From the NCBI RefSeq assembly GCF_026240945.1, contig NZ_JAPFPY010000019.1, positions 1-64,000 of the forward strand: a stretch of DNA of 64,000 bases. The letters run 5' to 3'. The notes beneath the pieces were generated by a model. It made no database searches, was not told the origin of the DNA, and saw nothing but the letters and a program-made list of their open reading frames with translations. Below are positions 1-7,506 of the stretch, piece by piece. The DNA comes from Mycolicibacterium sp. J2. Its GTDB lineage: Bacteria; Actinomycetota; Actinomycetes; Mycobacteriales; Mycobacteriaceae. A program made the translations under genes and the position numbers. Within the stretch, counting starts at the first letter, position 1, and each line of letters begins with the position of its first letter.

Positions 1-2
1 GC

Positions 3-110
3 TGGCTGGTCCGCTACAACCTGAAACGCAGGCACTCCCGCTGCCGCTATTCCAGCCCGGCCAGCTACGAAAACACCCACACAACCGCTACGCTGCCAGA
101 AGCTGCTTAA
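3..110 (+). CDS. IS3-family transposase, C-terminal end (cut by window edge)
   Basis: An open frame runs in from the left edge and stops at 108-110. Its last 35 residues contain RYNLKRRHS followed a few residues later by YSSPASYE. This fits the C-terminal end of the rve/DDE integrase core of IS3-family transposases, which typically reads YN..RRHS.L...SP..(Y/F)E. The catalytic residues would be left of the window. About 40 bp downstream, near 130-149, lies a GC-rich stretch that could hold the right inverted repeat, but without the left end this cannot be confirmed. The insertion sequence appears to sit inside the tRNA-His element. Confidence 0.7.
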   Translation, partial: WLVRYNLKRRHSRCRYSSPASYENTHTTATLPEAA

Positions 111-251
111 TCCAAATCCCGTGTCCACCATCCGGGGTCAAGGCCCTAAGTCGTGGTTGCCTCTCGCTAACGGCGTAGACAATGGCTTTTGGCGTACGGA
201 GCACAAGAGTTGTTGTGCTGCGGATTGCGTGAATGCGGACCAGCCCGGCAT

Positions 252-350
252 CTAGCGGGCTGCGCCTCGAGCGACGTTGCACGGCCCGCACACCACGTCA
301 ATGTCGTATGGGCGGGACTGTCCCTGGTCAGATCTCCATGAGATGCTGGC
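252..350 (-). pseudogene. Remnant of a second HNH nuclease gene (C-terminal end)
   Basis: On the minus strand, the frame ending at the stop codon 252-254 encodes DVVCGPCNVARGAAR. This nearly repeats the last residues of the HNH gene at 563-862 (DVVCGRCNDKRGAAR). The DNA is also repeated: about 264-303 resembles 573-613. Upstream of this tail the similarity fades, no start codon with a ribosome binding site is evident, and the Asp-His pair of the HNH motif is not seen. It is therefore read as a decayed or recombined copy. An alternative is the tail of a related gene brought in when the nearby insertion sequence arrived. Confidence 0.4.
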
Positions 351-353
351 GGC

Positions 354-560
354 ATGTCCTTTTCTGTGGTTTACACGCGCGGTGACAAGCTCGGCCACGA
401 CGATTACGACGATTCACACGACGTAGTGGTCAAAGACTCTGGCGTGTTGGAAGTGATCAAGGACGGCGATCAGGTCAAGCTCTACAGTCCGCATTTTTGG
501 GCTTACGTGGAGCCGGGCGAACCGTCCACAAGCAGCCGAAAGGCTTGGGTACTTCCGTAA
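354..560 (+). CDS. Small acidic hypothetical protein, 68 aa
   Basis: The product is not recognised. It is acidic and starts MSFSVVYTRGD, followed by an Asp-rich stretch (residues 16-22) and a segment LYSPHFWAYVEPGEP that looks like ordinary folded protein rather than a frame shadow. It is rightward while its neighbours are leftward, and it lies between the HNH remnant and the intact HNH gene. There is only a weak purine-rich stretch before the ATG. It could be a small accessory gene carried on the element. Confidence 0.45.
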   Translation: MSFSVVYTRGDKLGHDDYDDSHDVVVKDSGVLEVIKDGDQVKLYSPHFWAYVEPGEPSTSSRKAWVLP

Positions 561-562
561 GC

Positions 563-862
563 TCAGCGCGCTGCGCCGCGTTTGTCGTTGCACCGTCCGC
601 ACACCACGTCAACCATGTCCAGCGTGATCGGTCGTCCCTCGCTGCGCGCTTTCCATGCCCCTGGGGAATGGTCGCATTGCAGGTTCTCGGTACTGCCACA
701 GTCGCTGCACCAGTTCTGTTTGGACCTGGCGAGCTTGGATAGCTTGGTCCATGCGGTGTCGTAGCCGCGTTGTCTTGCGTTGCGGGTATCTTTAGGTCGG
801 TGTTGTCGGCACCTAGCGCGCTCGCTTAGCGTGCCGCACTGAATGCACGGCTTAAGGAGCAC
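563..862 (-). CDS. Phage-type HNH endonuclease, 99 aa
   Basis: This is a small zinc-bound HNH nuclease. Two Cys pairs bracket the fold: CxxC at residues 6-9 and 52-55, with a further CGRC near residues 88-91. The Cys-Asp-His motif near residue 68 and the Asn of CND near residue 92 provide the HNH core. The length of about 100 residues is usual for phage HNH proteins that assist DNA cleavage during packaging, often encoded close to the terminase genes. The start is a GTG that overlaps the 3' end of the upstream gene by 11 bp. No terminase is visible within the window, so the role here is inferred from the family. Confidence 0.75.
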   Translation of the reverse strand: MLLKPCIQCGTLSERARCRQHRPKDTRNARQRGYDTAWTKLSKLARSKQNWCSDCGSTENLQCDHSPGAWKARSEGRPITLDMVDVVCGRCNDKRGAAR

Positions 863-1070
863 GGTTCTCTGCGGCGTCGATGAGTGCGTTGCACACCTTG
901 ATCACGTTTGCCCTGTCCATGATGATGCGGGGCGTATACGCGCGACCGTTGCGCCGCATGATTGGGCGTGTCAGGTGGAAAAGCTCGCCGTACCGCTCGA
1001 TGACGTAATCCGCTCCGTAGCGGTTCTGAACCCGCGTAACAGTGTCAGGGTCGGGATACTCGACGCTCAT
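852..1070 (-). CDS. Hypothetical phage protein, 72 aa
   Basis: The product is not recognised. It is a soluble, charged protein that begins MSVEYPDPDTV and contains a basic middle section with several Arg residues. Its start overlaps the stop of the gene at 1067-1288 by 4 bp, the usual sign of translational coupling, and its end overlaps the HNH gene. Position and style fit the string of short early genes found after the excisionase in mycobacteriophages. Confidence 0.55.
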   Translation of the reverse strand: MSVEYPDPDTVTRVQNRYGADYVIERYGELFHLTRPIMRRNGRAYTPRIIMDRANVIKVCNALIDAAENRAP

Positions 1071-1288
1071 CGAGTTCCTGCCGCGTATCGCATGATTGGC
1101 GGCCGCATACGTGCAGCTAGCTTGGCCGGTGTTACCGCCCCGGTGCGCTTTGGGCGTAGCCGCTCGCGTAGTTGCGCGGCCTGATCCTCATTAAGGTCGA
1201 ATACCAGCGGTGTACCTGGACCGTAGTAGTCGGAAATCGTGACCTCGTGCTGATCTTCGCCGTATTGGCGGACAGTTATTTCGTCCAT
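1067..1288 (-). CDS. Hypothetical phage protein, 73 aa
   Basis: The product is not recognised. The first 45 residues (MDEITVRQYGEDQHEV onward) look like a small beta-rich domain ending in an acidic helix, followed by a basic tail rich in Arg. A strong ribosome binding site (AGAGGGG, about 5 nt before the ATG) supports the start. It leads a coupled pair with the gene at 852-1070. A weaker reading is a DNA- or protein-binding accessory factor of the element. Confidence 0.62.
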   Translation of the reverse strand: MDEITVRQYGEDQHEVTISDYYGPGTPLVFDLNEDQAAQLRERLRPKRTGAVTPAKLAARMRPPIMRYAAGTR

Positions 1289-1375
1289 TGTTCCCCTCTA
1301 AATATGGCTATGCCCTGACCCCTGCACTCCCGCACATTTGAGGACAAGGGTCCGGGCCAGCCGGTCTATGCGGCC

Positions 1376-1609
1376 CTAAAGCTCGTAGGCCGGTAAGCCG
1401 TCGCGCTCACGCGCGTGGTTCGCCAGCATGAGCAACAGCTTGCCCATCACTGCGGCGTCCGTGGCCGACAGTGGGATGGTGAACTCACCGCGATCGTCGC
1501 GGGCTTGAATACCGATCATTGGAACGTCGGGATCATCTTCTACCCGACCCGGCGTTACCCGAAGGAACGTCGGATTGATTGTGTACGCGGGCAACGTATT
1601 ACGCGCCAT
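1376..1609 (-). CDS. Hypothetical phage protein, 77 aa
   Basis: The product is not recognised. The start was placed at the ATG at 1609, preceded by GGAGACGCAC, because the longer open frame upstream has low-complexity shadow composition and overlaps the neighbouring gene in another frame. The protein starts MARNTLPAYTINPTFLRV and has a middle section, IPLSATDAAVMGKLLLML, that resembles the small beta-sheet plus helix proteins common in mycobacteriophage early regions. It lies 28 bp downstream of the HNH-like gene on the same strand. Confidence 0.6.
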   Translation of the reverse strand: MARNTLPAYTINPTFLRVTPGRVEDDPDVPMIGIQARDDRGEFTIPLSATDAAVMGKLLLMLANHARERDGLPAYEL

Positions 1610-1637
1610 GTGCGTCTCCTGTCTGTGTCTTGTACCG

Positions 1638-2183
1638 CTAAGCTGCGGCGCGTTTACTCTCGGTTGGCATCCATCCCGGCAGATTGTCTGAACCGGTAAA
1701 CCTCGGCCCGTTGTGACGGGAGAACGGAAACTCGCCGGGCGGCTTGCGGCGCGTATGCAGGCCAGTCGGGCGCAACAAGCGCTCGTCGTCGGCTCTGAAA
1801 TATTCGCCATCTGCGGTCCATGCCACGTTGTCGCGGCGGCAATTGCCGGGGTCGCCGTCCGCGTGACGGACAAGGATGCCGTTCGCTACGTGCCCGGTGT
1901 TTCCAACCGCGTATCCCTCGCCAGGCCACCACTTCAATGTTGCAACTTGCGGGAACCCATGGAATGCCAGGGCGACAACTTCATCCAGGAACACTTCACC
2001 GTGATATTCGGACGCTGGCAACAATGGGCCGAAATACTGTTCGCCAAGGTAAATGACCGGCAGGCCCGACAAGTTGCGCGGATACTTACGCCGCATGTGC
2101 TTGTACAGATGCCCGTAGCCGTTCACCTGCCAGCCGTACGCTCCCCAAATATCCCGACGCTCTCTCAATTCGCTGATGCTTGC
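1638..2183 (-). CDS. HNH/NUMOD-type endonuclease-like protein
   Basis: The C-terminal half carries the pattern VALAFHG..., then RHADGDPGNCRRDNVAWT. This matches the H.DGDP.N....N..W core of HNH homing-type nucleases that begin with a NUMOD4-like segment. The first half (YGWQVNGYGHLYKHMRRKYP) fits that leading segment. The ATG at 2183 was chosen because it places a short lead before this domain. The frame stays open to 2288, so an N-terminal extension of 35 residues is possible. Such genes are often free-standing mobile endonucleases inside phage genomes. Catalytic activity is inferred from the motif only. Confidence 0.6.
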   Translation of the reverse strand, partial: ASISELRERRDIWGAYGWQVNGYGHLYKHMRRKYPRNLSGLPVIYLGEQYFGPLLPASEYHGEVFLDEVVALAFHGFPQVATLKWWPGEGYAVGNTGHVANGILVRHADGDPGNCRRDNVAWTADGEYFRADDERLLRPTGLHTRRKPPGEFPFSRHNGPRFTGSDNLPGWMPTESKRAAA

Positions 2184-2310
2184 CATGGGTGACTTTGGGA
2201 GCAAAGGTGACACTTCTAAGAGCTTATTTTTTGCTTCTAGTTCCACATTACCAGCCGACCCCTCGAAACTGCATATTTGTCCTGTCATCTAAGTGAGAGG
2301 GTCAAGCAGC

Positions 2311-2502
2311 CTAAGCCGCAAACATCGGCTTTTCGAGCGCAAATAGAGAGTCGCGGTCAACCCGGATGGTCCGCTTACCCACCCGGTAAGCCTTAAGGCG
2401 ACCGTCTGCGATAGCGCGCCGGATAGTGCGGTCACATACGCCCTGGTATTCAGCCGCTTGTTTGATGCTGAGCCGCGCGGGAAGTTGAGCCTTGGTTGTC
2501 AT
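2311..2502 (-). CDS. Excisionase / MerR-like HTH protein, 63 aa
   Basis: This is a small winged helix-turn-helix protein of the excisionase type. The segment LSIKQAAEYQGVCDRTIRRA contains the HTH, and the wing follows with YRVGKRTIRVDRDSL. Such proteins bind near the attachment site and turn the tyrosine integrase toward excision. The gene lies 136 bp beyond the 3' end of the integrase gene, on the same strand, and heads the row of leftward small genes. A role as a repressor-like regulator of that row is the main alternative. Confidence 0.8.
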   Translation of the reverse strand: MTTKAQLPARLSIKQAAEYQGVCDRTIRRAIADGRLKAYRVGKRTIRVDRDSLFALEKPMFAA

Positions 2503-2520
2503 GATTTTGATTACCCCGTT

Positions 2521-2619
2521 CCATTTGTCCGATTGGGTTGGGGTTTCGTTTCTTCGGTGGTTTCGTTATGGACAACTACTGTCCTGTAACAAACAGTACG
2601 GACGGGAGTGGACAAATGG
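2521..2619. promoter_or_regulatory. Likely operator/promoter region upstream of the excisionase gene
   Basis: The 136 bp gap between int and xis contains a perfect 10 bp inverted repeat, CCATTTGTCC at 2521-2530 and GGACAAATGG at 2610-2619, about 80 bp apart. Between them lies a second, imperfect dyad built on GGACA...TGTCC at about 2570-2585. The core TGTCC/GGACA therefore appears four times. This suggests binding sites for a regulator or for the integrase/excisionase complex controlling leftward transcription. It is a pattern seen in the sequence, with no direct evidence of the binding protein. Confidence 0.4.
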
Positions 2620-2638
2620 AATTTAAAAGAAACGTGAC

Positions 2639-3793
2639 CTATGTCACGAGCTGGGACATCGCCGCAGCGATAGCCGCGTCCCGGTCAGCCGCTGCGATCT
2701 GATATCGCATTGCCATAGCTGGAGTGGCGTGCCCAATCCGCGCCATGAGTTCCTTCGTGGTTGCCCCTGCAATGGCTGCCCACGTCGCTCCTACGTGCCG
2801 TAAGTCGTGCACCCGCATGTCACCCTTACCTACGGCAGTCAGACCCTTCTTGACGGCTTTTGTGTACGCCGTGGTGGACAGCCGCAAGCCGCGCGTCGTG
2901 GTGAACACGAATGACTCCGGGCCGCGACCAGTCCTGGCCTTCATGTGGTCCCGCAGCATGTTCGCCACATGTGGAGGGACAACCACGTCACGGATACCCG
3001 CCTCAGACTTCGGCGGACCTATCACAAGCTCATTGCCCACCCGCGTAACCTGCCTGCGGACCTTGATAACCGTCTTGTCGCTGGTTACGTGAATATCCTT
3101 GCGGCGCAACTCGAATAGCTCACCGGATCGCACGCCGCACCATGCGGACACGTACAGCGCTACCCGGTAATGCTCAGGCAGAGACTCTGCAACCATGTCC
3201 AGCTCCGCAGTGGTGAGCGCTTGCACATCTCGTGCCTTAGGCGGCTTAGCTGCCGACTTAATCTGGCAGGGGTTATCCGTGACCACCTTGTCATCGCGGG
3301 CAGTGTTGAAGATCGTCTTGAGCAACTGGTAGGTGTGAGTGTTTCTTGTCGGCGTTTTCTTCTCCGCGTTCAGCGCAACCCACCAAGCTCGAATGTCAGC
3401 CGGGGTGAGCGCGCGCATCATTTCGCCGCCCAGCGCGGGCAGTATCCGGCTGTCGAGCAGTTCGCCGTACAGGTGGCGCGTTTTGGGTGCTAGATCGCGT
3501 TCTGAGAGCCATTTATCGGCGTACTCACGCACGGTGATGGACTGGACAGACTTGGCCGCTAGCCGATCCTCCGGCGGCGTCCACTCCCCCAGCTCAATTA
3601 GCTTGCGTTCGTTCGACAGCCATCCTTCGGCGTCCATCTTGGCTGTGAACGTGTTGGGTGCGTAGTACCTGCGGCCATCGATGTGTACGTAACTGGCCTG
3701 CAGCTGCCCGCTGCGCAACGTACGTATCTTTCCCCAGCTTCGCCGCTGCTGCCCGCCTGTTGTCTTGCGCGTCGTCGCCTTGCCTGTCGCCAT
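2639..3793 (-). CDS. Tyrosine site-specific integrase, 384 aa
   Basis: The enzyme inserts and excises the element at the tRNA-His site. The N-terminal 70 residues form an arm-binding region, residues about 85-170 the SAM-like core-binding domain, and the rest the catalytic domain. The catalytic set is complete: Arg222 (GVRSGEL), His329-x-x-Arg332 (HDLRH), His355 (IGHAT) and the nucleophile Tyr364. Length and order are typical of mycobacteriophage integrases. The gene starts about 145 bp from the tRNA-His fragment, the usual arrangement in which int lies beside the attachment site. It looks intact. Confidence 0.95.
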   Translation of the reverse strand: MATGKATTRKTTGGQQRRSWGKIRTLRSGQLQASYVHIDGRRYYAPNTFTAKMDAEGWLSNERKLIELGEWTPPEDRLAAKSVQSITVREYADKWLSERDLAPKTRHLYGELLDSRILPALGGEMMRALTPADIRAWWVALNAEKKTPTRNTHTYQLLKTIFNTARDDKVVTDNPCQIKSAAKPPKARDVQALTTAELDMVAESLPEHYRVALYVSAWCGVRSGELFELRRKDIHVTSDKTVIKVRRQVTRVGNELVIGPPKSEAGIRDVVVPPHVANMLRDHMKARTGRGPESFVFTTTRGLRLSTTAYTKAVKKGLTAVGKGDMRVHDLRHVGATWAAIAGATTKELMARIGHATPAMAMRYQIAAADRDAAIAAAMSQLVT

Positions 3794-3938
3794 GCCGCAA
3801 CCTTAGACGGTTGCACCCTTAGCGCACCCCTAAGCAGTCAGAACGTGCCTGTTCACGTCGTGCTTTGTCACAAATGAGGCCAGAAATTTGCTGGCTGTAA
3901 ACTGGCATCTGCAAGCGCAAACAATGCGTTTTGGCGGC

Positions 3939-3985
3939 CAACTTGTGATCCTGGCTGTCGCGGGTTCGAGTCCCGTCAGCCACCC
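3939..3985 (+). other. Attachment site: 3' fragment of a tRNA-His gene
   Basis: These 47 bases match the 3' half of a bacterial tRNA-His: the anticodon region TTGTGAT with anticodon GTG, the variable loop, the T arm with GGTTCGAGTC, and the acceptor 3' strand. There is no D arm or 5' acceptor strand upstream, so this is not a complete gene. It is the junction repeat left when the element recombined into a tRNA-His gene, whose intact copy should lie at the other end, outside the window. The integrase gene beside it supports this. Confidence 0.88.
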
Positions 3986-3990
3986 CGATA

Positions 3991-4026
3991 GGTCAGGGGT
4001 CCCGCGAGGGGCCCCTGACCTTTTTT
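3991..4026 (+). terminator. Strong intrinsic terminator after the tRNA-His fragment
   Basis: GGTCAGGGG at 3991-3999 pairs with CCCCTGACC at 4012-4020. The stem extends inward through a T-G pair and CCC/GGG to a GCGA tetraloop (GNRA type), giving a stem of about 13 pairs followed by six T. This was presumably the native terminator of the tRNA-His gene, since it lies on the chromosome side of the junction. It also separates the element from the convergent MocR gene. Confidence 0.85.
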
Positions 4027-4028
4027 CG

Positions 4029-5345
4029 TCACCACGTCACCAGCTCCCGGACCTCCCGCAACGCCACCGCCAGCTCAGCACGACCCGGCGTCCCCAACGC
4101 CAGCCGCAGCGCATTAGGCGTGGCCTTGGCCGTGGAGAACGCGTCGGCGGTGGACACCAGCACCCCGCGGTCGGCCAGCTGGTGCGCGATGACATCCATC
4201 CGGGCTTCCTCGGGCAGCCGCAGCCACCCGATATAGGACGCCGGATGGGCGTGGTAATCCAGTCCGTGCAGTTCCGCACGAGCCAGCGCCTGCCGCTCCC
4301 GGGCGTCGTCGCGGCGTAGCTTCTCCACGGCGTCGATGGTGCCGTCGGCGATCCAGCGGGCGGCCAGTCGGGTGGCGACGGTGGAGGTCCCCCAGCTGGC
4401 CGCGCGCAACGACCGGATCACCGCATCGCGGTGGGAATCCGGGGTGACGACGAAGCCGAACCGCAGACCCGGTGCCAGGCTCTTCGACATGCCACCGACG
4501 TAGAAGGTGCGCTCCGGGGCCAGGGTCTGAATGGGTTCGGGGGCAGCGGGATCGAGGAAAGCGTAGGTGGCGTCCTCGATGACGACGGCGTCGCGCCGAC
4601 ACGCCAGCTCGGCGATGCGTTGCCGCGCAGCGGTTTTCAGCACGAATCCAAGCGGGTTGTGCAGGGTCGCCATGGTGAAGATGGCCGCGACGCGACGACG
4701 CTCGCACAACCGCGCCAACATGTCGAGATCGGGGCCGTCGGCATCGACCGCGACGGGCGCCAGTTCGATCCGCCGGGCTGCCGCCAGCAGCTTGAATCCG
4801 GGGTAGGTCAGCGCGTCGACCGCCACGACCGAACCGGGCGGGGCCACCGCACCGAGCACGGCGTCCAGGCCCTGCTGACCGCCGGCCGTCAACACCACGC
4901 TGCGCGGCGCCACGTCGATACCCTGCCCAAGCAGATAGGTGGCGACGGCGGCCTGCTCGCGGGTGCGCCCGCCCGGTGGTTCCTGCCGCAGCAGGCTGAG
5001 CAGGTCGCCCTCGGCGGCCATGTCCCGCAGCGCACGCCGTAGCTGGTCGGCCTGGACGGGCTCCAGCGGCTGGTTGAACGACAGATCCGCGACGCGGGCC
5101 ACCGTGCTGCGCCGGCGCGGCTCCAGACCGGCGTATCCGCTGAGGTCGCGCACGAAAGTGCCGCGTCCCGGTTCGCCGACCACCAGGCCGGCATCGGTCA
5201 GCGCGCGGTACACCTTGGTCGCGGTGGCCACCGCGATGCCATGCTCGGCAGCCAGTGCACGGTGCGTGGGCAGCCGGGTACCGGCCGGCAGGCGGCCCGA
5301 GCGGATCTGGTCGGCAAGCCGATCGGCCACTTGTGCATAGGACAA
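4029..5345 (-). CDS. MocR/GntR-family regulator with aminotransferase domain
   Basis: This is a transcription regulator that senses an amine or vitamin B6 compound through a PLP-binding domain. Residues about 1-68 form a GntR winged helix (RLPTHRALAAEHGIAVATATKVYRAL). Residues about 95-435 form a fold-type I aminotransferase domain with Asn230-Pro, Asp258, Tyr261 and the Schiff-base Lys288 in GGMSKSLAPG. The 438-residue length is normal. It is divergent from the thioesterase gene starting at 5387, with only about 40 bp between, so it probably controls that gene. Members of this family act on GABA, ectoine, taurine or PLP synthesis genes, but no such enzyme is adjacent, so the ligand is unknown. 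Confidence 0.93.
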   Translation of the reverse strand: MSYAQVADRLADQIRSGRLPAGTRLPTHRALAAEHGIAVATATKVYRALTDAGLVVGEPGRGTFVRDLSGYAGLEPRRRSTVARVADLSFNQPLEPVQADQLRRALRDMAAEGDLLSLLRQEPPGGRTREQAAVATYLLGQGIDVAPRSVVLTAGGQQGLDAVLGAVAPPGSVVAVDALTYPGFKLLAAARRIELAPVAVDADGPDLDMLARLCERRRVAAIFTMATLHNPLGFVLKTAARQRIAELACRRDAVVIEDATYAFLDPAAPEPIQTLAPERTFYVGGMSKSLAPGLRFGFVVTPDSHRDAVIRSLRAASWGTSTVATRLAARWIADGTIDAVEKLRRDDARERQALARAELHGLDYHAHPASYIGWLRLPEEARMDVIAHQLADRGVLVSTADAFSTAKATPNALRLALGTPGRAELAVALREVRELVTW

Positions 5346-5386
5346 TTTCTTGATTGCACTACCCTAGCGTTCCTAACGTGGCGGCC

Positions 5387-5866
5387 ATGAGTGAATCCGT
5401 GCTGCCCGTACTCGACTATCTGCAACGCCACGTCGCGGGAACGCTGCAGCCGGGACAACGCAGCCCGTTGCGCTATCCGACAGCGATCTCCGCCTTGTTG
5501 GGTTTCGAAATCACTGCTGTGCAACGAGGTTCGGCGACGATCACCGTGAAAGTCGACCCGCAGACACACGGCAACCAACAAGGCACCGTGCATGGCGGAT
5601 TTCTGGTCGAGCTTGCCGACGCGGCGATCGGGACCGCCCACTCCACCATCGTTGGCGACGAAGAATCGTTCACCAGCATCGACATTCGCGCCACGTTCCT
5701 GCGGCCGGTCTGGCATGACACGCTGACCGCCACCGCCCGACCCACCCATTCAGGGCGGACCATCACCCACTACGCGTGCGATATCGTCCGCGGCGACGGC
5801 AAGGTGGCCGCCACCGTCACCAGTGCGGTGATGACGCTGCGCGGGGAGGCGGCACGGGGTCGCTGA
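5387..5866 (+). CDS. PaaI-type hotdog thioesterase, 159 aa
   Basis: A single hotdog-fold domain of the PaaI/YbdT thioesterase group, expected to hydrolyse acyl- or aryl-CoA esters in the cytoplasm. The active-site helix motif is HGNQQGTVHGGFLVELADAA, with the following strand giving the GTAHS segment. The ATG at 5387 was chosen over a TTG at 5354 because it leaves a normal N-terminus and clears the divergent promoter region. It lies back to back with the MocR gene. The substrate cannot be told from sequence. Confidence 0.85.
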   Translation: MSESVLPVLDYLQRHVAGTLQPGQRSPLRYPTAISALLGFEITAVQRGSATITVKVDPQTHGNQQGTVHGGFLVELADAAIGTAHSTIVGDEESFTSIDIRATFLRPVWHDTLTATARPTHSGRTITHYACDIVRGDGKVAATVTSAVMTLRGEAARGR

Positions 5867-5908
5867 CCTCCGCGATGACTTTCGGGAACCATCGGGGTCA
5901 ACACCCTC

Positions 5909-6598
5909 ATGACGACTTCAGCCACACCACCGGTGGTCGACGACCACACCTGGCGTGCCGCCCTCGACGAACTGCGGACCCGGGAGAAGGCAGCCACCCG
6001 CGAACTCGATGCCATCGCCGCCGCGCGCCGACGACTGCCGATGGTCGAGCTGCCCACGTACATGCTCACCGGGGCGGACGGGCCGGTGAGCCTGGCGGAG
6101 GTGTTCGGTGGCCGCTCGCAGTTGATCACCTATCACCACATGTGGACCGACGGCGCCGAGTGGCAATGCGGCGGTTGCACCGGATTCACGTCGCAATTCA
6201 CCAGACTGGACTTCCTGGACAACTACGACGCCCGCTTCGTCGTGGTGACCAACGGACCCATCGACGAGGCATTGGCCTACCGGAAAAAGGTGGGCAACAA
6301 GATGACCTGGTACTCGTCAGCGGGCTCCACCTTCGGCGCCGACGTCGACGCGCCACCCGGTGGCGGCTTCGCGGTCAATGTCTTTCTGCGCGACGGCGAA
6401 ACGGTGTACCGGACCTGGCATACCACCGGTCGCGGTACCGAGCAGCTCAGCCACAGCTTCGCCCTCATCGACCTGCTGCCCTACGGCCGTCAGGAGCAAT
6501 GGCAGGACTCCCCAGAGGGCTGGCCGTCGCGGCCCACATATTCGGGCTGGCTGGACAGCCCGGCCATCGCGCAAGCCTATGGAGAGGAACCCGCATGA
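5909..6598 (+). CDS. DUF899 thioredoxin-like protein, 229 aa
   Basis: This belongs to the DUF899 family, thioredoxin-fold proteins of unknown reaction. An N-terminal helix (residues about 13-42) is followed by PMVELPTYML and the typical YHHMWTDGAEWQCGGCTGF block with Cys87 and Cys90. The latter half carries the WHTTGRGTEQL segment common to the family. It ends in a 4 bp ATGA overlap with the SRPBCC gene, so the two are translationally coupled and probably act together. Redox activity of the CGGC pair is an inference from the fold. Confidence 0.88.
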   Translation: MTTSATPPVVDDHTWRAALDELRTREKAATRELDAIAAARRRLPMVELPTYMLTGADGPVSLAEVFGGRSQLITYHHMWTDGAEWQCGGCTGFTSQFTRLDFLDNYDARFVVVTNGPIDEALAYRKKVGNKMTWYSSAGSTFGADVDAPPGGGFAVNVFLRDGETVYRTWHTTGRGTEQLSHSFALIDLLPYGRQEQWQDSPEGWPSRPTYSGWLDSPAIAQAYGEEPA

Positions 6599-7068
6599 CC
6601 GACCAGCGCTATGTCGTCACCCGGACCATCCCGGCACCGCCGAGCACGGTGTTCGCCTTACTCAGCGATCCGGCGCGGCACCGCGACACCGAGCCCGGAG
6701 ACTGGGTGCGCGACGCCGTGGATCCGCAACCGATCACCGGCACCGGCCAGGTATTCGTCATCAACATGTTCCTGGAGCGGGCGGGCGGGCACTACGTCAT
6801 GCACAACGTGGTCGACGCGTTCGTGCCCGACCGCACCATCGGGTGGAAACCCGGTCAGCTCGACGAGTCAGGTGAGATCACGCCGGGCGGCTGGTGGTGG
6901 CGTTATGACCTGACGCCCAACGGCGACAGTACCGATGTCACGCTGACCTACGACTGGACGGGCACGCCGCAAGAGTTCGCCGATGCGATAGGCGGCATGC
7001 CGCCCTTTCCGGTGGAGTTCATCGGCGAATCGCTTGCGACCCTGGAACGTTCACTTACCGACGCTTAG
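6595..7068 (+). CDS. SRPBCC (START/Bet v1-like) family protein, 157 aa
   Basis: The product is a helix-grip protein with a hydrophobic pocket. It begins with VTRTIPAPPSTVFALLSDPA, the classic first strand and helix of the polyketide cyclase/dehydrase group, and ends with the long C-terminal helix (FIGESLATLERSL). It is coupled to the DUF899 gene by an ATGA overlap. Such proteins bind small lipophilic ligands. The actual ligand is unknown. Its stop codon overlaps that of the convergent SnoaL-like gene. Confidence 0.85.
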   Translation: MTDQRYVVTRTIPAPPSTVFALLSDPARHRDTEPGDWVRDAVDPQPITGTGQVFVINMFLERAGGHYVMHNVVDAFVPDRTIGWKPGQLDESGEITPGGWWWRYDLTPNGDSTDVTLTYDWTGTPQEFADAIGGMPPFPVEFIGESLATLERSLTDA

Positions 7069-7418
7069 CCCGGCACCTTGTCCAGGAAGCCGACCACTGC
7101 CCGGATGCGGCCGTCCTCATCGGTGGAGAGCACGTCGAACCCGACGATCACCGGCTCCGCCCCGCGGGGCCCGAGACCCCACTGGAACCGGGTGTGCCGG
7201 TGATGGTGGTCCGGACCGCTGACCAAGGTGAACACGAATCCCGGAAACTGGTCGTGCACGGCCTCGATCGCGGCGAAAACCCCGTCGTGGCCGGCGACCT
7301 CGGCGAGCGGGTCGACATAGGTGGCATCCGTGGCCCAGTGCTGGTCCAGCAGACCCTTGCGCGTCGGCGTATCGGTGGCGTTCCAGGTGTCGAGGTAGGC
7401 GGAGACGATATCGGTCAT
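7065..7418 (-). CDS. SnoaL/NTF2-like protein, 117 aa
   Basis: A small cone-fold protein of the NTF2/SnoaL group. The first helix reads SAYLDTWNATDTPTRKGLL, followed by the HWATDATYVDPLAEVAGHDGV motif that closes the pocket, and the C-terminal sheet DEDGRIRAVVGFLD. The start at 7418 gives the normal family N-terminus. A longer frame reaches 7481 with a less typical lead. The gene converges on the SRPBCC gene with a 4 bp overlap of the stops. It could be an isomerase, a hydrolase-like enzyme or only a ligand binder. Confidence 0.8.
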   Translation of the reverse strand: MTDIVSAYLDTWNATDTPTRKGLLDQHWATDATYVDPLAEVAGHDGVFAAIEAVHDQFPGFVFTLVSGPDHHHRHTRFQWGLGPRGAEPVIVGFDVLSTDEDGRIRAVVGFLDKVPG

Positions 7419-7506
7419 GGCCGGCGCTTTCTGTCGTGGAATGAAGCTGGACACAACCAGATTCATTGCACGAGCGCGCATTGTCGATTACCCGTGAGGT
7501 AACCGC

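Larger units (their letters stand above)
1..3985. mobile_element. Right part of an integrated phage-like element in tRNA-His
   Basis: The segment from the left edge to the tRNA-His fragment holds an integrase, an excisionase-like gene, two HNH-type genes and several small leftward genes, which is the early region of a temperate phage or integrative element. The integrase lies next to the tRNA-His 3' fragment that marks the right junction. The other junction, with the intact tRNA-His gene, must lie left of the window. No structural phage genes are visible in this part, so whether it is a full prophage, a remnant or a satellite cannot be told here. Confidence 0.8.

Noticed and set aside
3939..3985. 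A complete tRNA-His gene
   Set aside because: The upstream bases do not form a D arm or 5' acceptor strand. It is an attachment fragment.
5776..7068. A 430-codon rightward protein overlapping the thioesterase, DUF899 and SRPBCC genes
   Set aside because: Its last part is the real SRPBCC gene. The first two thirds are a frame shadow of DUF899, rich in Arg and His.
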